Made by a program: the position numbers and the translations under genes. The notes beneath the pieces were generated by a model. It did not search any database. It saw only the letters and a list, made by a program, of their open reading frames with translations, and was not told the DNA's origin. Below are positions 27,357 to 36,192 of a stretch of 64,000 nt of DNA, piece after piece. Origin of the DNA: Carbonatibacter sp965199245 (GTDB taxonomy: Bacteria > Pseudomonadota > Alphaproteobacteria > Kiloniellales > Kiloniellaceae); the NCBI GenBank assembly GCA_965199245.1, contig CBDAQP010000003.1:1054001-1118000 (forward strand), read 5' to 3'. Within the stretch, counting starts at the first letter, position 1, and each line of letters opens with the position of its first letter.

Positions 27357-27566
27357 GGTCTCATAACACCTTGCATCCCGTCCGGGAAAAATCGGAAATA
27401 GCCAATCCAGTATGATGACATCCTGCACCGGCAACGGCACAAGGTTGAAAATATGTTCGGCAAACTCAAGAACCGGCACCGTATTGCGACCCGATATGAC
27501 CGGTGCGCCCATACATTTATGGCGGCAATCAAAATCGCCGCAATCGTCATTTGGTGGATCTCATGA
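27357..27566 (+). pseudogene. IS5-type transposase C-terminal fragment (right copy)
   Basis: Text ITPCIPSGKNRK, RQRHKVENMFGKLKNRHRIA and TRYDRCAHTFMAAIKIAAIV, ending TGA 27564-27566, is the same transposase tail as at 21105-21411, in inverted orientation. An in-frame stop lies inside the fragment. Toxin-antitoxin genes start 75 bases downstream. Confidence 0.8.
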
Positions 27567-27641
27567 GTCCTGAGCCTAATGCTTTTTGCTTGATTTTTAT
27601 AAAGCGTTTCGCTATATATGTATTTGTAAGGGACGGAACCA

Positions 27642-27902
27642 ATGTACGAATTGACGATCAAAAAACAAGCCAACAAAGCCCTTACCAAAATGCCCCGCCA
27701 AGACGCGGAACGCATCCTGGCACAACTGGACAAACTGGCTGAAAACCCTGATCGCCAAGACCTCAACATCATTTCCCTGACCCGCCGCCCCAGCTATCGT
27801 TTGCGTGTTGGCAGCTACCGGACAATTTATGAACGTGACGACAGCATCCGCGTGGTCGCGGTTGAAAAAATCGGCCACCGCAAAGATATTTATGAGAAAT
27901 AG
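27642..27902 (+). CDS. RelE/ParE-family toxin (copy 1)
   Basis: An 86-residue protein with the RelE-type fold: YELTIKKQANKALTKMP at the start, then PSYRLRVGSYRTIYERDD and VVAVEKIGHRKDIYEK at the end. The R-x-R-V-G-x-Y-R core and the terminal HRKDIY are typical of ribosome-dependent mRNA interferases or ParE-like gyrase toxins. The gene is toxin-first, with its partner antitoxin 9 bases downstream; AGGAGGT at 27901-27907 serves the antitoxin. A likely promoter lies upstream (TTGATT about 27591 and TATATA about 27613). A related cassette occupies 57953-58597. Confidence 0.92.
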   Translation: MYELTIKKQANKALTKMPRQDAERILAQLDKLAENPDRQDLNIISLTRRPSYRLRVGSYRTIYERDDSIRVVAVEKIGHRKDIYEK

Positions 27903-27911
27903 GAGGTAACC

Positions 27912-28286
27912 ATGACCCGCCCCCAAATTATCACCAACAAAAACGGTGAACCCGAATACGCGATCATCCCCTGGGATGAATACACCCGCCTGACAGAACC
28001 CGTCCGCGACGAATCCGAACTGACCGACGAAGAACTTTATGACCTAGCGAAAACCGAGCCCGGCGAATATTTTTCCGCCACCGTTACCAAACGCCTTGTG
28101 GCGGGCGACAGTCCGATCAAGGTATATCGTGAATACCGCGCATTGACACAGGCCGCCCTCGCCGAACAATCTGGCATTTCCACCATGTACTTGTCGCAAA
28201 TCGAAACTGGCAAGCGGGGCGGTTCGACCAAGGTCCTGGCCGCCCTCGCCGGGGCACTGAAAGTTGACGTTGACGACTTGATCTAA
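27912..28286 (+). CDS. Xre-family antitoxin (copy 1)
   Basis: A 124-residue protein in two parts. The N-terminal half (PQIITNKNGEPEYAIIPWDE) resembles Phd-like antitoxin segments that wrap the toxin; the C-terminal half is a Cro/CI helix-turn-helix (TQAALAEQSGISTMYLSQIE, TKVLAALAGALKV) that would bind the cassette promoter. It follows the RelE-type toxin in one operon. The ending VDVDDLI and the bases just after the stop are shared with the copy at 57953. Confidence 0.92.
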   Translation: MTRPQIITNKNGEPEYAIIPWDEYTRLTEPVRDESELTDEELYDLAKTEPGEYFSATVTKRLVAGDSPIKVYREYRALTQAALAEQSGISTMYLSQIETGKRGGSTKVLAALAGALKVDVDDLI

Positions 28287-28372
28287 GCCCGTCATCCCGC
28301 CACCTCCCCGGAAGAAGAACCCGACGCGGCGGCAGAACCGTCGCGCCCAGCCAGGTTCATGGAGGAAAGGTC

Positions 28373-28619
28373 ATGGAAACCGCGAATGCCGTCGCCGATT
28401 TGGTGCTTGGCGGGAGTCGGACAGCCGACAATTTGATTGATATGGAAGACAGCAGCCGGTTCGACCCCGGTGCGCTGGCGTTACTTTTTCAAGGTCGCCT
28501 TGGCGATGGCTTGACCCAGGCCGTCGGCCCGACATTGAGCCGGATTCAGGGACGAAGCCCTGCCGTGCGTCAGGAAATGGGAAGGATGCTGACAAAAACC
28601 GGCGACGAGGGCGCAAGCC
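28373..28619 (+). pseudogene. unidentified ORF, truncated at the Mod junction
   Basis: ATG 28373 with a strong GGAGGAAAGG site opens a frame beginning METANAVADLVLGGSRTAD; about 82 codons later it runs into antisense methyltransferase sequence near 28619, so the rest is lost. I do not recognise the family. Its position directly after a toxin-antitoxin pair suggests a gene of the same mobile element, perhaps phage or plasmid derived. Confidence 0.45.
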
Positions 28620-28868
28620 TAGGTTGTCCTCGTAGTGCTCAAACGCTGATCCGGTATTGTATGGCGGGTCGATGTAGATACATTTCACTTGCCCAGCGTA
28701 ATACGGAAGCAACGCCTTTAGGGCTTCAAGATTGTCCCCTTGGATAAGCATGTTGCCACTGTCCTTTTCGCCATAGGACAGTTCGGGCGTTTCTTCCAAT
28801 AGGCGATAGGGTGCCTTATGGGCCGTTTCCAAATCTGCATCACGGGTGAGCCATTTCAAGGTGGGCAC
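28620..28868 (-). pseudogene. DNA methyltransferase (type III Mod-like) N-terminal fragment
   Basis: GTG 28868 begins PTLKWLTRDADLETAHKAPY; the fragment includes LIQGDNLEALKALLPYY and the amino-methyltransferase motif IV IDPPYNTGSAF, and stops matching after EHYEDNL near 28619. Only about 83 of several hundred residues remain. It begins 12 bases after the end of the Mrr-like reading frame, so the two were an operon encoding a restriction-modification pair. Confidence 0.85.
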
Positions 28869-28880
28869 GGTCGATAACCT

Positions 28881-29903
28881 CTATTCGTCTTCCATCAAAA
28901 CCCAAAGCCGCTGCATTGGGATTTCTGCCTGAGTTTCTTTCGGGAGATCCGAATAGAATTTCTGGATCGCGTCCACAAGATCTTCGGCGGTTCATAAGCG
29001 GATATTGAAAAAGTCGCGCCGCGCTTCGTCTTCGACCGTTCCTTTGAAACCGCCCCAAGACACGAACAGGCCGTTATCGGCCCCAAACTTCTGCATCACG
29101 CCTTTTAGTTCGTTATAGTCTTTTGAACCAATCGCCGAGTCACTTGATTTGACCTGGACGCACAGACGGGGTTCATCGAAGCCAATTGGCCCACGTCCGG
29201 CCAGAATATCGGCACCGCCGTCAGCACCCTTGCGCTTGTTGACCTGGACTTCAAAACCTTGGGCACGAAGAACATCGGCAACGAGCCCCTCCATACGATA
29301 CCCCTTAAACTTGCGCCCAATAAAGTCACTGATCTGCTGGCGAGCGACCTGTTCTAAGTCTAGTGAAGCATTGTCTTCCTCGCCCACATCTCCTTCGGCC
29401 GGAACGACAGATAACGCCGGTTTCTTCTTTCCGTAAATGACTGCTGTTACGCGCTCCTCGGCATTGTTTTTGATCACCCTGAAGACCTTGAGGGCCGAAC
29501 CAAACGAATACAGAATGTCTTGGTCAAATGAGCTTCTTGGGATCGGCTCGTCGATCCAATCAATGCGCCGACTGTGGCGGGCATCTTCGGGATTTTCAGA
29601 GATGTATTCATATCCGCTAGAGACTGTACCGAAAGCAATGGCCGGTCGTGTTTTGAGCGGGAGAGCAAATATGTCTCCGATTTCGAAAGAGTGGATGTAA
29701 TTGAAAATCTGACCAGCGTGGTTTTTGACAGTGCCAGCCTTCATGTCTGGATAGGTGTCTTCAAGAAGCTGTTGGATTTCCTCACGGGTCTTTACACCTG
29801 AAAGATCACCGAGTTCTCCCTATCCGATAAAGGAACGCCCTTCCTCGAGAGCGAGGTTCTCTCGCTCTCCATGTCGTCCTGCTCGTGCCACCCAGATGGT
29901 CAT
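28881..29903 (-). pseudogene. Mrr-like restriction endonuclease with two in-frame stops
   Basis: One continuous minus-strand frame from ATG 29903 to TAG 28881-28883 (340 residues) is broken by TAG at codon 28 (29820-29822) and TGA at codon 304 (28992-28994). The N-terminus is MTIWVARAGRHGERENLALE; the restriction domain has a Mrr-type core, GADGGADILAG and LCVQVKSSD, and the tail reads AEDLVDAIQKFYSDLPKETQ. From the family I expect Trp at both stops, so each can be a single G-to-A change in TGG. An internal ATG (29744) could still produce most of the catalytic domain. A purine-rich site lies before ATG 29903. Confidence 0.85.
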
Positions 29904-29950
29904 GAGCCTTCCCCCTTATTCGACTTTGGTTGTTGATAAAATGAAAAAAA

Positions 29951-30027
29951 TGGCGCACCCGACAGGATTCGAACCTGTGACCTCTGCCTTCGGAGGGCAG
30001 CACTCTATCCAGCTGAGCTACGGGTGC
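29951..30027 (-). tRNA. tRNA-Arg (anticodon CCG)
   Basis: A 77-base minus-strand cloverleaf with acceptor GCACCCG/CGGGTGC, anticodon arm CTGCC-CTCCGAA-GGCAG, T arm ACAGG-TTCGAAT-CCTGT and encoded CCA. Its 3' end faces the accessory island, 47 bases from the Mrr-like gene, which is the usual geometry of a tRNA integration site. Confidence 0.97.
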
Positions 30028-30069
30028 GTCGCGGGGCTTATACTATGCTTCGGGCTGTGATAAAAGTAT

Positions 30070-30420
30070 TCAAATTTGCAAATTCGGGAAAAATGTGCCG
30101 GCGTTTCGCCAAAAACAACCTGATAGATCACGCGAGTGCACGCATGACCTGCCTGTGTCGTTGAATCTGACCAGCCCGCGCGTCGTCAATCGCCAGACCA
30201 CGCGAAAAAATTGTCCAAAGACCGGGCAGATGAACCGGACTCCACGCGCCCCAAAATTTAATGTCACGAATAAAAAATGACGACACCGCCACCACGATCA
30301 TCAGGCCGCCCCACAGCCAACCACAAAACTTGTGGCGTAGCGTACCCTTTTCCAAACAAAGTTGAAGGCCCCCCAAAAAAATCACCAAAAGAGCCGCAAA
30401 GGCATGAAGAGGAATGGGAG
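30070..30420 (-). pseudogene. DUF2306-like membrane protein remnant
   Basis: The minus frame reads PIPLHAFAALLVIFLGGLQL, KGTLRHKFCGWLWGGLMIVV, SSFFIRDIKFWGAWSPVHLP then GQIQRHRQVMRALA and a stop at about 30128. That is the conserved order of DUF2306 proteins (His-containing membrane helices). A stop lies directly upstream of the first conserved residues with no start codon, and the last helix continues only in another frame (to about 30070). So the N-terminus is missing and the C-terminus is shifted. It lies between two tRNA-Arg genes. Confidence 0.6.
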
Positions 30421-30550
30421 CCGACTAATGAAACAAAAGAGAGTCAGTGAAAAAAGACACAGGCACCGACGTGACAAGGCAAAAGGTGAGAAGTTGCAAC
30501 CTGCGCTTGAAGTCAGGGCCTGAGTGTCTATAAAAGGCAAAAGGCTATTC

Positions 30551-30627
30551 GCGCCCGTAGCTCAGTAGGATAGAGCACAGGATTCCTAATCCTGGGGTCG
30601 CAGGTTCAAATCCTGCCGGGCGCACCA
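30551..30627 (+). tRNA. tRNA-Arg (anticodon CCT)
   Basis: A 77-base plus-strand cloverleaf: acceptor GCGCCCG/CGGGCGC, anticodon arm CAGGA-TTCCTAA-TCCTG, T arm GCAGG-TTCAAAT-CCTGC, CCA encoded. It reads AGG codons. The SDR gene follows at 30707. Confidence 0.97.
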
Positions 30628-30706
30628 CTTCCCCCTTTTTTAACCTGTACCTTTTTTGATCCATTTGATGGGTAAGGGCGTAGGTAAAAGAGGGAAAGAT
30701 TTCACA

Positions 30707-31453
30707 ATGACAACAGAGACAACACAGGAAAAGTCTGACGCTCCGCTTGCCTTCGTGGTTGGATGCACCGGGGCCATCGGTCGGGCCATAACCCGACAGC
30801 TCCGCAGCAAGGGCTGGCGTGTTGTCGGTTTTTCGCGGACGATTGCGAACCTTGAAGAAAGAGACACCATCAAAATTGACCTCACCGACGAAAAAAGCAT
30901 TCAGGATGCGGCACAACAGGCCCAAAAGCTGATAGCGGCAGACAACAAACACCCGTCCTTGATCATCGTCACGGCCGGGCTACTGCACGAAGCGGGCCTG
31001 CGCCCGGAAAAGGCCTTGCGTGACATAACGATGGAACAGCTCACGCGGGTTTTTCAGGTCAACAGCTTTGGCCCGGCCTTGGTCATGGCGCATTTTTTAC
31101 CGCTTTTACCCCGCAAGGGCCGGGCTGTCTTTGCCGCACTATCGGCACGGGTGGGCAGTATCAGCGATAATCGATTGGGCGGGTGGTATAGCTATCGCGC
31201 CTCCAAAGCGGCCTTGAATATGATGATCCGCTGTGCCGCGATTGAACTGGCCCGCAAAAACAAAGACGCGCTTGTTGTCGGGCTGCACCCGGGGACAGTC
31301 GACTCTGCACTGTCAAGGCCCTTTCAAGGCGGTGCACAAAAACTCTTCACCCCCCACCAGGCCGCAGAGAATTTGCTCACAGTTTTAGACGGACTGACAC
31401 CCACAAAGAGCGGGGATCTCTTCGCATGGGATGGGCAAGGGATTGCCCCTTAA
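30707..31453 (+). CDS. SDR family NAD(P)-dependent oxidoreductase
   Basis: A 248-residue short-chain dehydrogenase. The nucleotide-binding motif is VVGCTGAIGRAI, the catalytic Ser is in ALSARVGSISDNRL and the Tyr-Lys pair in YSYRASKAALNMM. GLHPGTVDSALSRPF is the C-terminal family motif. The arrangement resembles the CsgA/YdfG-like branch; the substrate is unknown. ATG 30707 is preferred over an upstream TTG because AGAGGGA lies at 30690-30695. The photolyase start is 2 bases after the stop, so the two are one operon; in other bacteria this pairing is common near light or oxidative repair genes. Confidence 0.88.
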   Translation: MTTETTQEKSDAPLAFVVGCTGAIGRAITRQLRSKGWRVVGFSRTIANLEERDTIKIDLTDEKSIQDAAQQAQKLIAADNKHPSLIIVTAGLLHEAGLRPEKALRDITMEQLTRVFQVNSFGPALVMAHFLPLLPRKGRAVFAALSARVGSISDNRLGGWYSYRASKAALNMMIRCAAIELARKNKDALVVGLHPGTVDSALSRPFQGGAQKLFTPHQAAENLLTVLDGLTPTKSGDLFAWDGQGIAP

Positions 31454-31455
31454 AA

Positions 31456-32901
31456 ATGGGCATTCATATCCATTGGTTCCGCAATGATCTGCGCCTGCAC
31501 GACAACCCGGCCCTGTGCCATGCGGTTACAGGTGGGGAACTGTTGCCCGTCTTTATTCATGACCCAGAGGACACGGAGACAATGGGGGCGGCCAGTCGCG
31601 TCTGGCTCCATCACAGTTTGCAGGCCTTGAACCGTTCCTTGAACGGGCAACTTCGTTTTTTTCATGGGCCAACAGGCGTGGTTTTAGACAGACTGGTCAC
31701 AGAGACATCCGCCCGACGCCTCACCTGGACACGGTGCTATGAACCTTGGCGGCAGGCCCGTGACAGCACAATCAAAGCCACCCTCAAAGCACGGGGGCTT
31801 GAGGTCATCAGTCACAACGGTAGTCTGTTGCGCGAACCGTGGGAGGTTCACACCGCACAGAAAACATCCTACCGCGTTTTTACTCCCTTTTACCGCCGTG
31901 GTTATCGGGAAGGTTCAACCCTGCGCACGCCCCTGCCCGCCCCCGCAAAGCTGTCTTTTGCCCGTTCTGATCTGGCGCGGGGCCATGATCTATCGGAACT
32001 CGGCCTCTGCCCATCACAGGCGTGGGCAGAAAAAATCATGGCACAGTGGGTGACAGAAGGAACAGACCGCGCAGGCGAAGCGGCCGCCACGGCCCGCCTG
32101 CGTGACTTTTTGGCGCATGGTCTGGCGGGCTACCGCGACGGACGCAACCACCCGTCCCTCGCCCATGTCTCGCGCTTGTCCCCCGCTCTGCACTTTGGGG
32201 AGCTGTCCCCTCATCAGCTCTGGCACAGCGCGGGGGTGGAAGGCGAGCGACAAAACTGCACCGCAGACAGCGACCACTTTCGTTCTGAATTGGGGTGGCG
32301 TGAATTTTCTTATCATCTGCTCTATCACAACCCGACACTCCGGACAGACAACCTGCAAAAAGCCTTTGACCGTTTTCCCTGGCGTGACGATGCAACAGAT
32401 TTGGGCGCATGGCAGCAGGGACAGACCGGTATTCCGATTGTCGATGCAGGGATGCGCGAACTGTGGCACACGGGCTATATGCACAATCGCGTACGTATGA
32501 TTGTCGGGTCTTTTTTGGTCAAAAACCTGCTGATCCACTGGCACCACGGCGAGCAGTGGTTTCGCGACACGCTCGTCGATGCCGATCACGCCAATAATGC
32601 GGCAAGCTGGCAATGGATTGCCGGATGCGGTGCCGATGCCGCCCCCTATTTTCGGGTGTTTAACCCTGTGACACAGGGGGAAAAATTCGACACCACTGGC
32701 GACTATACCCGCCGCTACCTGCCTGAACTTGCCGCCTTGCCAGATCACTGGCTTTTCAAACCATGGGCCGCCCCGGAGTCAGAACGCCAAAAGGCGGGCC
32801 TGACCCTCGGACAGGATTATCCCGTCCCCCTCGTCGATTTGGCCCAATCACGCCACCGCGCCCTTGCCGCGTGGGAAACCATCCGCAATAAAAAGAACTG
32901 A
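31456..32901 (+). CDS. phrB: deoxyribodipyrimidine photolyase
   Basis: A 481-residue photolyase/cryptochrome family protein. The N-terminal antenna-binding domain starts IHIHWFRNDLRLHDNPAL. The FAD-binding helical domain contains LHFGELSPHQLWH, ELGWREFSYHLLYHNP, GIPIVDAGMRELWHTGYMHN, RMIVGSFLVKNL and the signature DADHANNAASWQWIAGCGAD. It uses blue light to split cyclobutane pyrimidine dimers. ATG 31456 fits the usual N-terminus, whereas the frame is open 10 codons further upstream inside the SDR gene. Confidence 0.95.
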   Translation: MGIHIHWFRNDLRLHDNPALCHAVTGGELLPVFIHDPEDTETMGAASRVWLHHSLQALNRSLNGQLRFFHGPTGVVLDRLVTETSARRLTWTRCYEPWRQARDSTIKATLKARGLEVISHNGSLLREPWEVHTAQKTSYRVFTPFYRRGYREGSTLRTPLPAPAKLSFARSDLARGHDLSELGLCPSQAWAEKIMAQWVTEGTDRAGEAAATARLRDFLAHGLAGYRDGRNHPSLAHVSRLSPALHFGELSPHQLWHSAGVEGERQNCTADSDHFRSELGWREFSYHLLYHNPTLRTDNLQKAFDRFPWRDDATDLGAWQQGQTGIPIVDAGMRELWHTGYMHNRVRMIVGSFLVKNLLIHWHHGEQWFRDTLVDADHANNAASWQWIAGCGADAAPYFRVFNPVTQGEKFDTTGDYTRRYLPELAALPDHWLFKPWAAPESERQKAGLTLGQDYPVPLVDLAQSRHRALAAWETIRNKKN

Positions 32902-32912
32902 ACAATACGCAC

Positions 32913-33227
32913 TCATAGCCACAGGCAATCCTGTGCATCCGTAACCATGTGCCACAACAAACCCACAGCGACCAAGTGCGTCGGACGAAACAGCAACAAA
33001 ACCAGATAAAGCGCAATCGCCACTTCGCTGTGTAAAGGATGAAATCCAATCGAACAGCGACCGGGATCAAAAATCGGTGTCGCCCAGAGATGGTCGATAT
33101 CCACCAGCATTGTCGCCAATAAAATTGACCAGACCTTTTTCCAACAATCCCGATAAAATACCCAGGCAAAAATCCCCGGCACGGGAAAATGGAAACCATA
33201 ATGCACAAAGGGCTGGAGGCTCTCCAT
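32913..33227 (-). CDS. DUF6122 family membrane protein
   Basis: A 104-residue protein with conserved HYGFHFPVPGIFAWVFYR, WSILLATMLVDIDHLWATPI, FDPGRCSIGFHPLHSE and a final WHMVTDAQDCL. The HxxxHF, DxDH and FHPLH histidines and aspartates suggest a membrane-embedded metal site, as in other small putative hydrolases, but function is unknown. Two to three hydrophobic helices. It converges with phrB and is downstream of pepN on the same strand, separated by a tandem repeat. Confidence 0.88.
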   Translation of the reverse strand: MESLQPFVHYGFHFPVPGIFAWVFYRDCWKKVWSILLATMLVDIDHLWATPIFDPGRCSIGFHPLHSEVAIALYLVLLLFRPTHLVAVGLLWHMVTDAQDCLWL

Positions 33228-33246
33228 TCGAGTTTACACGCAACGC

Positions 33247-33318
33247 GTGACTTGATCTTGCGTACAAAGCACGACTTGATCTTGCGTACAAAGCACGACT
33301 TGATCTTGCGTACAAAGC
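33247..33318. repeat. 24-bp tandem repeat x3
   Basis: Three consecutive units of ACGACTTGATCTTGCGTACA plus AAGC (first unit begins GTGACTT). Located between pepN and the DUF6122 gene. No coding role is evident. Confidence 0.95.
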
Positions 33319-33325
33319 ACGACCC

Positions 33326-35926
33326 TCACACCCCAAGCGCACGGGATGCCACGTCATAGACATCACGCGACAGATCATCGCTGTCCAAAATACGGCGCAG
33401 TTCTTGTTTCATGAGCGTTTGACGGTCTTTATCCACCCGTTGCCAGGTTCCAAGCGGGGTCAACAAACGCGCCGCGACCTGTGGATTAAGGCTGTTCAAG
33501 GTGAGAACAGCCTCTGCCAGCAAGCGATATCCACGACCAGAACAGTCATGAAAACAAAGCGGATTATTCACTGAAAAGGCCCCAATCAGGGCGCGAACAC
33601 GGTTGGGATTCGTCCACCCAAACGCCGGATGCTGGCGCAGTGCCTCCACCAGATCAAGGGTGTGCGGATGCTGTGCCGTGGCCTGAATCGAAAACCACTT
33701 GTCCATCACCAGCGGATTATCGCCAAAGCGGGCGGCAAAGTCATCCAGCATGGTTTGGCGTTCGGAACAGTCTTCATCCCGCAGGGCCTGCAAAGCCATC
33801 ATCCGTTCTGTCATGTTATCCGCTGTCGCAAAAAGACGTGCGGCATGGGGCCTGCCCACAGGCAAGAGGCACAGATAATCCAATGCCACCGCCCGCAAGG
33901 CGCGCAGACCCGACTGTTCACCACAGGCCGGATCAAAGGCCCCGCGCACAGCGCAGGCATGAAAGAGTCGATCCCAGTCAGACTCCAATGCCTGCGCCAG
34001 AGCCGTCCTGACCGCCCTGTGAGCAGCACAGAGACGCGTATAGTCAGCAACCACCATCTGATCGGCGAGCGACTCCACCGTTGGCAAGCTTAACAGCAAA
34101 GCCCGAAAGGCCGGATCGCCACTGTGCAGAGGAGCCTTGAACGCCGTCAGAAAATCACTGGAAAGCACACCTTCATCACTCCCGGAGTCAAGTTGAGCCA
34201 GCACAAGACGGCGCAGACAGTCTTGCGTTGCCTCCCAACGATTAAAGGGGTCGCTGTCATGTTGCATCAGGAAAAGACGTTCTGCCGCACTGTGGCTTGT
34301 GTCCAGCTTAACCGGAACAGAAAAACCCCTGTTAAGCGACGGCACGAGTCCCGCATCAAGATCCTCAAAGCGGAAAGTCTTCTGCACTTTATCGAGCAGG
34401 AGAACCTCCTCCCGCACCGTTCGTGCGCGCGCATCCAATAGCGCACAGCGCACAGGCATTTGGAGAGGGGACTTTTCATCTTGCCCGGGCGTTGCGGGTG
34501 TCTGCTGGCACAGGGTCAGTTCAAGGCATCTCTGCGCGGGGTGATAGACCCAATCTGCCGTGAGCACGGGTGTCCCCGCCTGTGCATACCACCGCTTAAA
34601 AAGTGACAGATCAACGCCATTGGCCTGTGCCATCGCCGCGATCCAGTCATCACAGGTGACGGCCTGCCCGTCATGACGGTCAAAGTAACGCGCAACGCCC
34701 TTGTCAAATCCTGCCTGCCCCAGCAGAGTTTGTAGCATCCGAATGATCTCCGCCCCCTTTTCATAGACGGTTGCAGTATAGAAATTATTGATCTCAATAT
34801 AGGACTCCGGCCGCACCGGATGGGCGAACGGCCCCGCATCCTCGGGAAACTGGCGGGCGCGGAGCATCTTGACATCGCCAATGCGTTGAACAGGCGCGGA
34901 TCGCATATCCGCAGAAAATTCCTGATCCCGAAAAACGGTCAAGCCTTCCTTGAGGCTGAGCTGGAACCAATCGCGACAGGTGACACGGTTGCCCGACCAG
35001 TTATGAAAATACTCATGCGCGACAATGGATTCGATAAAGCCAAAATCACGATCCGTTGCTGTCTGTGCATCGGCAAGGATATATTTTGAATTAAAAATAT
35101 TCAAACCCTTGTTTTCCATCGCCCCCATATTGAAATCAGACACCGCCACAATGTTAAAACAATCCAGATCATAATTGAGGCCAAAGCGGTCTTCGTCCCA
35201 CCGCATCGCGCGTTTGAGTGCGTCCATGGCATAGGCACAACGGTCTGTGTCTCCCGGTTCGACATAAATGCGCAGGCACACATCACGCCCGGGGGCCGTT
35301 GTATAAGACGACTCAAGGTAATCCAGCCGCCCCGCCACCAGTGCAAAAAGATAAGCAGGCTTGGGATGGGGATCGTCCCACACGGCCCAATGGGTTCCAT
35401 CCTCGTTGTCCCCTGTCTCCACCAGGTTTCCGTTCGAGAGCAAAACCGGGCAGTCCGCCCGCGATGCCTGCACCCGCACCCGCCAGGATGCCATAACATC
35501 CGGGCGATCAGGATAATAGGTGATACGCCGAAATCCTTCGGCCTCACACTGCGTACAGAACAACCCGGAAGAACGATAGAGTCCCTCTAGTCGCGTATTC
35601 GCTGCCGGGTTAATGTCCGTTTCCAGTTCCAAAACCCCCCGCGCAGGCAAATCAGACAGATGCAACTGCGTTGGTGTCAGCCGATAGCGATCTGGCGCAA
35701 GGGGCACACCATCAAGGGATAGATGACGCAAAAGGAGTTCTTCGCCATCCAGTGCCCAATCACCTGTTGATTCGCCGTTTCGTTCAAAATGCAGGCGACT
35801 ACGCACACGCGTCGCCATAGGGTCGAGGGAAAAGTCAAGTTCCACCCGCCGCACCCGAAAGGACGGCGGTTGATAGTCGCGCAGAAAAGTTTTCTGTGGA
35901 ACCAATTCGGGGGCAACCTGTGACAT
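33326..35926 (-). CDS. pepN: aminopeptidase N
   Basis: An 866-residue M1 metallopeptidase of the bacterial alanyl-aminopeptidase type. The exopeptidase motif GAMEN is in DFNMGAMENKGLNIFNSKY and the zinc site is HEYFHNW with the downstream Glu in SLKEGLTVFRDQEFS. It removes N-terminal residues from peptides in the cytoplasm. Length and the C-terminal helical domain are normal for PepN. Start ATG 35926. Confidence 0.97.
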   Translation of the reverse strand: MSQVAPELVPQKTFLRDYQPPSFRVRRVELDFSLDPMATRVRSRLHFERNGESTGDWALDGEELLLRHLSLDGVPLAPDRYRLTPTQLHLSDLPARGVLELETDINPAANTRLEGLYRSSGLFCTQCEAEGFRRITYYPDRPDVMASWRVRVQASRADCPVLLSNGNLVETGDNEDGTHWAVWDDPHPKPAYLFALVAGRLDYLESSYTTAPGRDVCLRIYVEPGDTDRCAYAMDALKRAMRWDEDRFGLNYDLDCFNIVAVSDFNMGAMENKGLNIFNSKYILADAQTATDRDFGFIESIVAHEYFHNWSGNRVTCRDWFQLSLKEGLTVFRDQEFSADMRSAPVQRIGDVKMLRARQFPEDAGPFAHPVRPESYIEINNFYTATVYEKGAEIIRMLQTLLGQAGFDKGVARYFDRHDGQAVTCDDWIAAMAQANGVDLSLFKRWYAQAGTPVLTADWVYHPAQRCLELTLCQQTPATPGQDEKSPLQMPVRCALLDARARTVREEVLLLDKVQKTFRFEDLDAGLVPSLNRGFSVPVKLDTSHSAAERLFLMQHDSDPFNRWEATQDCLRRLVLAQLDSGSDEGVLSSDFLTAFKAPLHSGDPAFRALLLSLPTVESLADQMVVADYTRLCAAHRAVRTALAQALESDWDRLFHACAVRGAFDPACGEQSGLRALRAVALDYLCLLPVGRPHAARLFATADNMTERMMALQALRDEDCSERQTMLDDFAARFGDNPLVMDKWFSIQATAQHPHTLDLVEALRQHPAFGWTNPNRVRALIGAFSVNNPLCFHDCSGRGYRLLAEAVLTLNSLNPQVAARLLTPLGTWQRVDKDRQTLMKQELRRILDSDDLSRDVYDVASRALGV

Positions 35927-36192
35927 TATGGAACCTTATCTTGTAAATGAATGCCTCTAAAAACCCCTGGCTTCTGTGAGGAGGATCACAGAAAGTCGCC
36001 CACAGTCGGGCCAAGCCATCCAGAACCAGCGCACCAGACGACGAGAACCTGAGGTTTTTAAAGATGCTCACGTCAAGACCTCATTATGCCAAAGCACCCG
36101 TAGAAAACAAGAAAACTCCAACCGCAAACTATTCGGCCTTGAACACCCATTAAAGAATTTCGGTCAGCCAGCACCCCGCCGGACAAACAGAA
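35927..36192. other. intergenic region between pepN and the autotransporter terminator
   Basis: No gene is supported. It holds dispersed repeat copy D (36029-36070) and presumably the pepN promoter near 35930-35990 on the minus strand; no promoter boxes are convincing. Confidence 0.5.
36029..36070 (+). repeat. dispersed ~35-bp repeat, copy D
   Basis: GCGCACCAGACGACGAGAAC then CTGAGGTTTTTAAAGATGCTCA; diverged relative of copies at 18257, 43027 and 60050. Confidence 0.45.

Noticed and set aside
28881..29903. Stop-codon reassignment (TGA/TAG read as Trp) to explain the Mrr frame
   Set aside because: Many intact genes in the window end in TGA or TAG at the correct family length, so the standard code applies.
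32014..32748. 244-codon minus-strand frame over phrB
   Set aside because: Antisense to the FAD domain of photolyase, which is clearly the real gene.
33247..33318. Three 24-bp direct repeats considered as a CRISPR remnant
   Set aside because: Units are directly adjacent with no unique spacers, and no cas gene is present; simple tandem duplication.
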